From Mastigamoeba balamuthi (Eukaryota; Evosea; Mastigamoebida; Mastigamoebidae): a stretch of 63,536 nucleotides of DNA. Under the pieces are notes generated by a model. It saw nothing but the letters and a program-made list of their open reading frames with translations, made no database searches and had not been told where the DNA came from. The stretch is from positions 1-63,536 of the forward strand of contig CACRSC010000074.1 in the NCBI GenBank assembly GCA_902651635.1. Direction: 5' to 3'. Below are positions 58,731 through 63,536 of this stretch, piece by piece (position 1 is the stretch's first letter; every line of letters begins with the position of its first letter). A program made the translations under genes and the position numbers.

Positions 58731-60350
58731 TGCGAGAGTACCTGTGAATGTGAGACCCGCTGATTTCGTCCCAGACTGAATCGCCGGTTCAGGAACAGTC
58801 ACCTTCCATCTTATTTCGCAGAACAGCACAGGGCTGCCTACAATCCGGTATCTTTCTCAGTCCTCAGAGCTGTTCTGTAAAATCGGTGGGAAGGTGATGA
58901 AAATCAATATCACCCATCGTTCACTAGTACACCTCCTTTTCCCAGGTTCAGACCAACAACTGCATATGTAATGCTCGGTCTAGTCAATAAGACGCAACCA
59001 CATTTGCATGCAATTGTGGGGTGCCCGATGAACAAAACAATACAGTAGACCAACAGTCGGCAAGCTGCACCTCTCTCCTTTCCTTGGAGGTTGGGGTCGG
59101 CGATCACAGTGTGCTGGTAGAATGGCAATGTACTCTTAACCCCCTGGAGTGATCACCTTCATTGGGTGTGCCTGGAAGAGTGCTCTGAGCACACTTGTCC
59201 ACCACCTGCTCTGTCACATGATACTATTAAGATGAATAAATGGTTCTAAAAAGATACACTGAATATGAATCATTCTGCATGTATGACGTTTTCAGCAACG
59301 GGATCAATTGTGAGAAGACCAAGATTTCCAAGACCAAGTATTAGCCAAATTTGACTCACTGTGAATGATCAGTATTGCAGCAGATGGGCCTCTGAGAATA
59401 CATCATCTGACGTTAATGTTCATGCTTCTGGCCCTCTGCTGCCATCAGTTCAAATCTGTCCTTCTTAGCATGTGCCTGATTGTGCCCCCACTCCGACCTG
59501 ATCAGACTGATTCACAAAAATTAAGTTCTGCAAAGAAAACGTGCCAACAACGACTCAAGTGTGCTGCCTCTGCATTGGGCAGGCACTCTAGATTCAAAAA
59601 CCAAGCACTCCAGACAGTTTGGGTGCCCCTGCAGTGATAAGCTACATTGCCTGTGCCTGGAAGAGAGTCTGAGAACACTTGTCAGCCTCCTGCTCTGTCA
59701 TACGACTCTTGTGAGTCAAATGCAAAGATTTGCTAATAGGTACACTTATTTTGAGCCTTTTAATTATATGGCATTATCAGCAACGAGATCATTTGAGAGT
59801 GGAGAAAGAAATCCTTTCATCTCAAGCCACATTTGACTCCCTGTGGGAGAGCATTGCAGCAGCTGGGCCTCTGAGAACGTACCAGCAGCCTGTGCGATAT
59901 TACTGCTCGTGCTTCTGGCCCTCTACAGCCAGCAGCTCAAAGCCGTCCTTCTTTGAGTGTGTCTGAACATGCCCCTGTGCAGACCTGATCAGGCTGTTCA
60001 ATAAAAGTCACTCGTGCTCAAGAAAGGTGCCAATAACCACTCAAACGTGCTGCCCACACCAACTCTCACACGTGGGGGGTCCTACCATCCTATACTGCTC
60101 GAAAACGGCGCAGGTGTGCAGTGCAGTAGTCCGCTGTGCGATGATTTTCTGATCAAGTTGTAGATTTTGAAAACACTTAGTTTTGGCCGGCTCGTCTTTT
60201 GCCTTTTGGGGGATGACATTAGGGGCGAGGGTTTTTTTGTCTCGTAGTAGATGTGAGTAAATGTGAAAAAACCGGCCGATATAGTCTCGTTCAGGAATTG
60301 GTGACTGTTTCGGTCTGGAGATATCAGGATATCTTGATATCACCAAAGGT
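58731..60350. other. AT-richer intergenic island
   Basis: No gene was recognised in this low-GC stretch apart from a tandem duplication listed separately. Minus-strand open frame at 60041-60409 shows no family features. The composition resembles the island at 46.6-48.4 kb. Confidence 0.5.
59150..60060 (+). repeat. tandem duplication, unit about 485 bp, diverged
   Basis: Two direct copies lie at about 59150-59570 and 59635-60060. Shared anchors in the same order are CCTGGAAGAG, ACCTGCTCTGTCA versus TCCTGCTCTGTCA, TTTGACTC, TGGGCCTCTGAGAA, GCTTCTGGCCCTCT, CCTGATCAG and CAAGTGTGCTGCC versus CAAACGTGCTGCC. Many substitutions and small indels separate them, so the event is old. No coding function is evident. 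Confidence 0.7.
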
Positions 60351-60463
60351 GTGTCCGAAATTCCACTTCGAGAGAGAGAGAGAACTGAAGTTGAACATGT
60401 CAGGTGCAATTTCGAGAGATGGTGCTGGGAATGTGGATGGGGACTGTGGGGAGGCGACTGTTC

Positions 60464-60816
60464 TCAGAGGGCAAGAATGCACGTGTACAGCAGAGAGAGG
60501 CAAACGGAGAGCTTCAGGGCCACAGCTCCGGATTGCGTCGAGGTCGTTGCAGGGGCTGTGGGCGTCGAAGAAGTCGAAGAGGTTGCAGCGACCGAAGGAG
60601 CGTGTTCGGAGCTCGCCTCCTCGGCCTCGCTGGGCCAGTTGCCCGGCACATGCTTTGCGACGCTGGTGGTGACGCTCGCCCCCAGTCCTCTCCCCGCAGA
60701 GGCCCAGCACTCGGGTGTCCCCAACAGGTTCGCCTGCGAGTTGAGCGGCACGCGAGCCCCACTGTAGTTGCCGCCCGCGGCGGTAATGCAGAACGTCCTG
60801 CCCGAGGTCGACACAC
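60464..60816 (-). pseudogene. truncated 3' copy of the GPI-type Cys-rich gene
   Basis: The frame reads NYSGARVPLNSQANLLGTPE, then ECWASAGRGLGASVTT, a Ser/Thr stalk and GAVALKLS, matching the last third of the gene at 57061-58730. After ALKLS the sequence differs (VCLSLLYTCILAL), keeping a hydrophobic end. The 5' part is missing: the copy stops at the single undetermined base at 60817, where the transposon end begins. It is a gene fragment, either cut by the insertion or placed there by an assembly join. Confidence 0.8.
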
Positions 60817-60817
60817 N

Positions 60818-60986
60818 GGCACCATCGCAGTACCGCCCCCAGAATCTAGAATATCTAAATAGATTCCACCGCCGGGAATCGACCCCGGGCCACCTGAGCA
60901 AAAAGTACCCCTGTTCCCGCTGCGCCAGCTGCGCACTTCAATATTGTAGTTGCCCTTTATAGACGTCTACAACTCATTACAGCATA
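60818..60986 (+). repeat. left terminal inverted repeat with tRNA-like segment
   Basis: On the minus strand it reads inward-out with TGGCGCAGCGG (A-box like) and, 43 bases on, GGTCGATTCCC (B-box like) inside a CCGGG/CCCGG T-arm-like hairpin. The acceptor, D and anticodon stems do not pair well, so it is tRNA-derived rather than a working tRNA. The outer 40 bases carry GAATCTAGAATATCTAAATAG. Confidence 0.8.
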
Positions 60987-61044
60987 GATATGTTTCTGAT
61001 TTGAATGATTTCATTGCGTCATCATTTCTTCAACGCACTAGCTG

Positions 61045-62579
61045 ATGGAGGAACCTCCGCCGCGCGCAAAATCGGAGTCTCGCCGTTTGGCAGAGCTCAT
61101 CGAGGCGATCTCAAGGGGTCAGGACCTTCTTCCCCCTAGAAGAGAGGTTAAGCCCAGCATTGAGGCACGGAAGGCAGATCTGGAGTCAGAGGAGGCTTCT
61201 GTCCTGCATCGTATGTATTTGTTATTTTCTTTTCTATTAATTGATAACAGAGATTGGAGCGAGAAAGCGCAATCACCAGGGGGAGTTACTGCAGAAGAGT
61301 TCTCCTGATCAGGGTATTTATTATCTGAGTTTATTTAATTCTTACATTTTATAGAAAGTGATAGTGACTTTTCTGAGGAGGCATCTAGGGCAGCTCCACA
61401 TCCACCACTGATTGGTATATCTCATAATTCAGGATTTTTAATATTAATATAATTCATTAGAAGTTCCTGCCTACTCCAAGTTCGCTCAGGTTCTACAGCA
61501 GGCTCATCAGAGTGCAAAGAGAGCTGCGTACGATCCCGAACGAGAGGTGGCACGCATTGCGGAGCTCTTTCCGATCACTATCGACATGAACTTCAAGAGA
61601 CTCATCGAGCAGGTCACTGGTGAGGGGGTCTCTGCAGAGACCCTCTGGCAGTTTCTGCTGAAGTTCAATCTTGTTCGTGACTCAGTGGTGTGTCCGAAGT
61701 GTGGCTTTCCAGCAAAGCTGGAGAAGCCACTGGGAGACATCAAGAAGTGGCGGTTTCATTGCCGTGGAACGAGCAGCAGTCCACATGACAAGACACAGTT
61801 TGTGTTTACTGGAACGATCTTTGATGGATCTCATCTTGCAATCAAGGAGATCCTCGATCTCATCTACTGGTTCTCAACAAAGAGCTCAAACCAGATAAGT
61901 TATTCTTTACTTTTATTATTATATTAAGTAAAAAAAGATTGCAACAAGGGAGGTTGGAGTTGCACCGAACACTGCAACTGCCTGGTACTCTGTGCTTCGC
62001 GAGTGCCTGTGCGAGTTCAACGCGAACAACAACACTCCAATTGGAGGTCTGGGTAAGATCGTTATCATTGACGAGACTTTTGTTACTCGCCGGAAGTACC
62101 ATCGGGGATGCCAGACTGGACGAATGCAGTGGCTCGTGCTCAGAGGAATTGAGGCTGACACCAAGCGCTGCTTCTTCGTAAAGGTGTGTGCTCGAACGAC
62201 AGCCGAGTTGTGTACTGCTATCGAGCAGGAGGTTCTTCCAGGAACCGAAATTCATACCGACAGCCTTGCATCTTACAACCTCCTGTCCAAGCTCGGCTTC
62301 ACTCACTACAAGGTCAACCACTCAAAGGGGGACTTTGTTAACCCAGAGACTGAAGTGTGCACGAACAAGATCGAGGAGACCTGGGCACACTTCAAGCGTC
62401 TTCTCCGTGGGTACAATGGAGGAAGAGCCAGTGAAAACGAGTTCTGTCGTCAGATGGGTGAGTTTGTCTGGCACTGGCACTATGCAAGTGGTGAAAACTC
62501 CTCTCTTGCCTTCGCACGGATTCTGACTGCGATCTCGCAGTACTACATCCCAGCTGATTCCCTCCAGTTTGAGAAGTAA
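61045..62579 (+). CDS. Merlin-family transposase (DDE, IS1595/ISXO2-like)
   Basis: The start at 61045 gives MEEPPPRAKSESRRLAELIE. Three short AT-rich introns, all phase 1 with GTAT donors (after 61210, 61315 and 61412), join smoothly. The exon from about 61454 holds a zinc ribbon (VVCPKCGFPAKLEKP) and GTIFDGSHLAIKEILDLIYW. A fourth intervening sequence (about 61896-61938) has AT instead of GT at its donor, so splicing there is uncertain. The catalytic part has VIIDETFV (first Asp), IHTDSLASY (second Asp) and NKIEETWAHFKRLLRGYNGG (Glu), the DDE order of this family, ending in QYYIPADSLQFEK. It would bind the inverted ends and move the element by cut-and-paste. Confidence 0.88.
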
Positions 62580-63047
62580 AAAAAAACCCTCAGAAACAAG
62601 TGTCCAACAGAATAATTTCTTTAGTACTGAATTTATTAATAACTATCAGATTTATATTATTTTAAAATAACCAGAGGCTTATTTCAATTTCTACTTAAGT
62701 GTGCTTCTGACTTATCTGTAAATCTGATTAAAAAAGACAATATATAAAACCTTGTTAGTGTATAGGAGCTACTTAAGAAGTATATATCAAGTAATATTAA
62801 AAGCTGATAAAATAGAGAATTGATGCACAATATTTAATCAGATAACATAAATTGATTGAATTATGAATAAAATTTAGTTCTCTGATGTAACTAGTCATAT
62901 GTAGTCATAATATCAGTTTATTCATTACAGGCTTCTACAAAATGATCATCTCAGTTATCATACTGTTATTGAGAGATAATCCCTGGATTAAGGCCACTGA
63001 GATAGAGATCTATCTGCTGCCTGAGATCAAAAAGAGGTTTCAGAGCT
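62580..63047. other. AT-rich 3' region inside the transposon
   Basis: This stretch between the transposase stop and the right inverted repeat is very AT-rich with no gene seen. It probably holds the polyadenylation site of the transposase. Confidence 0.55.
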
Positions 63048-63216
63048 TATGCTGTAATGAGTTGTAGACGTCTATAAAGGGCAACTACAATATTGAAGTG
63101 CGCAGCTGGCGCAGCGGGAACAGGGGTACTTTTTGCTCAGGTGGCCCGGGGTCGATTCCCGGCGGTGGAATCTATTTAGATATTCTAGATTCTGGGGGCG
63201 GTACTGCGATGGTGCC
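63048..63216 (+). repeat. right terminal inverted repeat with tRNA-like segment
   Basis: The exact reverse complement of 60818-60986. Here the tRNA-like part reads on the plus strand, so its promoter-like boxes point outward from the element, while those in the left end also point outward. Confidence 0.8.
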
Positions 63217-63340
63217 GGCCTCTTTGCTGCTGTTCAGCCATGAGACTTCGGACAAGATAAGGTGCACTCCCACCGATTTTCATGTATGACTCAAAGGTCT
63301 GATACAGACCCAGTAGATCCAGCGAAGTGCTGTTCTGCAT

Positions 63341-63433
63341 TTTCCCCCGGATGGGGTTCTCGCCAAAGTATTTTCCCCCGGATGGGGTTCTCGCCAAAGT
63401 ATTTTTCCCCCGGATGGGGTTCTCGCCAAAGTA
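63341..63433 (+). repeat. short tandem repeat, three units of 30-32 bp
   Basis: Three adjacent units share CCCCCGGATGGGGTTC and TCGCCAAAGTA. They differ only in the T-run before the C-run, which grows by one base from unit to unit (3, 4, 5), giving unit lengths of 30, 31 and 32. CCCC and GGGG inside each unit can pair as a short hairpin. The rest of the right edge to 63536 is GC-rich with no gene recognised. Confidence 0.9.
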
Positions 63434-63536
63434 TTTTTTCAGGTTCAGTCAAATTGAGTCATCGCGATTTGCGTATCTTCTCAGAGGTGGTGTGGGCGGC
63501 GCGGGGTGGCGGGCGGGAGCTGGGGGCGGCGGGGGG

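Larger units (their letters stand above)
60818..63216 (+). mobile_element. Merlin/IS1595-type DNA transposon with 169-bp perfect inverted ends
   Basis: The element is about 2.4 kb and clearly less GC-rich than its surroundings. Its ends, 60818-60986 and 63048-63216, are perfect reverse complements over 169 bases, which implies recent movement or conversion. It contains one intron-bearing transposase gene. No target duplication is visible: the left flank is a fragment of the GPI-type gene with an undetermined base at 60817, and the right flank is unrelated. Merlin elements normally leave 8-9-base duplications. Confidence 0.85.

Noticed and set aside
63100-63175. A functional tRNA gene in the transposon end
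   Set aside because: A- and B-box-like sequence and T-arm are present, but acceptor, D and anticodon stems do not pair. It is at best tRNA-derived.

Overview
The window looks like nuclear DNA of a GC-rich, intron-rich single-celled eukaryote. Coding regions are strongly GC-rich and genes are broken by many short introns, a large share with donors of the form GTGCG. The content mixes core eukaryotic genes (a CAND1-type cullin regulator, a UBE2J-type ubiquitin-conjugating enzyme) with large cell-surface proteins of a kind found in free-living protists. An amoebozoan is plausible, but I cannot fix the species. No rRNA, intact tRNA, CRISPR or operon structure was seen.

Layout. 1-2.4 kb: a trypsin-like protein that appears to lack the catalytic serine, with unresolved sequence upstream. 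2.5-10.2 kb: two paralogous Cys-rich single-pass surface proteins in head-to-head orientation. 11.1-25.2 kb: three tandem minus-strand receptor pseudokinases, bracketed by inverted copies of a 600-bp repeat (10.3 and 25.8 kb). 26.7-28.7 kb: an RA-PH adaptor-like protein. 29.5-30.7 kb: an acidic, probably nuclear protein. 31.2-46.6 kb: two nearly identical vault-PARP-like genes as 4.1-kb inverted arms around CAND1. 46.6-48.4 kb: an AT-richer island. 48.4-58.7 kb: UBE2J-like, a URO-D/methylcobamide-methyltransferase-like protein, a third Cys-rich receptor, a galactokinase-like GHMP kinase and a GPI-type Cys-rich protein. 58.7-60.4 kb: a second AT-richer island with a 485-bp tandem duplication. 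60.4-60.8 kb: a truncated copy of the GPI-type gene. 60.8-63.2 kb: a Merlin/IS1595-type DNA transposon with perfect 169-bp inverted ends that carry tRNA-like sequence. 63.3-63.4 kb: a 30-32-bp tandem repeat.

Most interesting content. (1) The PARP genes appear to read through, by a phase-consistent splice in both copies, from PARP-VIT-VWA into a Cys-rich segment, a CFI-box domain and a C-terminal membrane anchor. In the left copy an R-SNARE motif sits just before the CFI box. I know of no such architecture. (2) The three receptor kinases have a doubled periplasmic-binding-type ectodomain, one TM helix and a TKL kinase domain in which the VAIK Lys, the HRD motif and the DFG Gly are altered in all three, as in the pseudokinase part of natriuretic-peptide receptors. 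(3) The three Cys-rich receptors share an N-terminal beta-type domain, Cys modules and Myxococcus-type disulfide repeats; two share a cytoplasmic motif.

All gene models are by-eye reconstructions; exon edges are approximate unless a splice site is stated.
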